A stretch of 64,000 nt of DNA. It comes from Siphonodentalium dalli. Its lineage: Eukaryota > Mollusca > Scaphopoda > Gadilida > Siphonodentaliidae. The notes under the pieces are model-generated. The model was not told the origin of the DNA. It did no database searches and was given only the letters and a program-made list of their open reading frames with translations. The position numbers and the translations under genes are program-made. Where the stretch lies: NCBI GenBank assembly GCA_032622095.1, contig CP136069.1, forward strand, positions 7,148,036-7,212,035. The letters run 5' to 3'. This document shows positions 63,475 through 64,000 of this stretch, one piece after another; the first letter of the stretch is position 1; each line of letters starts with the position of its first letter.

Positions 63475-63515
63475 CCATGTTTTCAGTGGCAGTCTATATC
63501 AAAGAACAATGTGGG
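63475..63515 (+). pseudogene. Decayed copy of exon 10 acceptor and exon start
   Basis: The sequence gttttcagtggcagtctat at 63479 resembles the true junction gttttcagcggcagtctat at 63807, followed by a partly matching aaagaacaatgtg against aaagaactatgttcc. A deletion breaks the frame. It lies about 327 bp upstream of the real exon and is separated from it by a palindromic MITE. Confidence 0.6.
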
Positions 63516-63551
63516 TGTACGTGTACATCGTGTTAATTTGATAATAAAGAT

Positions 63552-63732
63552 ACAGTAATGCCCTAAATAATTGACTCCTTAACCACAGCAGAATAATGGG
63601 TAACTTTTCAGGATTCAGTCGGAAATATGAGCTTTCCGATGAATGGCAACAAGTCATATTTCCGACTAAATCCTGAAAAATTACCCATAATTCTGCTGTG
63701 GTTAAGGAGTTTATTATTTAGAGCATTACTGT
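63552..63732. mobile_element. Intact palindromic MITE, TA-flanked
   Basis: The arms begin acagtaatgccctaaataat and end gagcattactgt, nearly fully inverse over 75 bp. The loop is gctttccgatgaatggcaac. The tacag/ctgta ends suggest a Tc1/mariner-like TA target. Broken copies lie at 989-1094 and 7523-7552/14022-14095. Confidence 0.85.
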
Positions 63733-63813
63733 ACCTTCCAACTCTATGTATTTCATATATGTGTTTTGATAACTCTTCAATACTGGAGGTAATAAAGATA
63801 TATTTGTTTTCAG

Positions 63814-63931
63814 CGGCAGTCTATCAACTTACAAAGAACTATGTTCCATTGCTAACGATCTCAATCAGCCTGACTTGATCTACAAGTTCATGCATCTAGC
63901 CAATCACAACGCCGTCTGGAACTCTAAGAGG
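63814..63931 (+). CDS. ECPAS: ECPAS/ECM29 exon 10 (last visible)
   Basis: The exon completes a glycine codon and reads [20 protein letters not shown], then [19 protein letters not shown], ending in phase 0. Vertebrate ECM29 has [37 protein letters not shown] as I recall, which is near identity. The acceptor is tttgttttcag ending at 63813, and the donor is gtaagt at 63932. The last 48 exon bases plus gt form a 50-bp unit that repeats at least to the window end, giving further gtaagt donors at 63982 and beyond. Splicing at the second donor would cross TAG (agg gta agt tca tgc atc tag). The gene continues beyond 64000. Confidence 0.95.
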
Positions 63932-64000
63932 GTAAGTTCATGCATCTAGCCAATCACAACGCCGTCTGAAACTCTAAGAGGGTAAGTTCATGCATCTAGC
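63884..64000 (+). repeat. 50-bp tandem array of exon 10 end plus donor (runs off window)
   Basis: The word aagttcatgcatctagcc starts at 63884 in the exon and recurs at 63934 and 63984. Each unit is 48 exon bases plus the donor gt. In exon 10 the aag is a lysine codon; in the copies the same aag supplies positions 3-5 of gtaagt, so the repeat junction itself builds a consensus donor. Confidence 0.95.

Overview
This looks like a eukaryotic, metazoan nuclear genome window. It holds a central piece of one gene, spread over ten short exons on the + strand and buried in repeat-filled introns. The exons (2838-2972, 7273-7429, 14159-14343, 16577-16678, 22857-22970, 26737-26829, 28777-28891, 57692-57806, 62304-62372, 63814-63931) join in frame through compatible phases into 401 codons with no internal stop. 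I recognise the product as ECM29/ECPAS, the HEAT-repeat proteasome adaptor and scaffold, from remembered similarity to the vertebrate protein. The start of the gene lies upstream of the window and the end downstream. Abundant MITEs, minisatellites and gtccgtccgtc-type intronic repeats suggest a bivalve or other mollusc, but that is inference; nothing here fixes the species.

Layout. 1-2837: intron with a TTAA-flanked piggyBac-like MITE, a 33-bp minisatellite and palindromes. 2838-7272: exon 1 and intron 1. 7273-14158: exon 2 and an intron filled by a ~6.5 kb inverted-repeat-bounded insertion that splits an older MITE. 14159-16678: exons 3 and 4, separated by a TIR element and a pogo/Tigger-like element with a transposase remnant. 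16679-22970: intron 4 with several MITEs and a 23-bp minisatellite, then exon 5. 22971-28776: a G-rich minisatellite, a MITE, a 34-copy tandem array and exon 6. 28777-57691: exon 7 and a 28.8 kb intron of which about 26 kb is two minisatellites (62/46 bp and 35 bp units). 57692-64000: exons 8-10 with more MITEs, a ~165 bp tandem array and a hAT-like element.

The main discovery is a pattern across the locus. At seven of the ten exons a splice junction itself, exon edge plus splice-site sequence, has been tandemly duplicated into the flanking intron: exon 2 donor (45 bp x2), exon 4 acceptor (162 bp apart), exon 5 donor (array), exon 6 acceptor (34 copies), exon 7 donor (roughly 150 copies, plus about 500 copies of a shorter derivative), exon 8 donor (87 bp x2), exon 10 donor (50 bp, at least 3). 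Only the copy next to the exon body gives a full-length ECPAS reading frame in almost every case; most other copies would lead to a stop. The exception is exon 2, where the second donor would add 15 residues in frame.

No tRNA, rRNA, CRISPR array or second convincing protein-coding gene was found. Most long open frames in the window are by-products of the tandem arrays.
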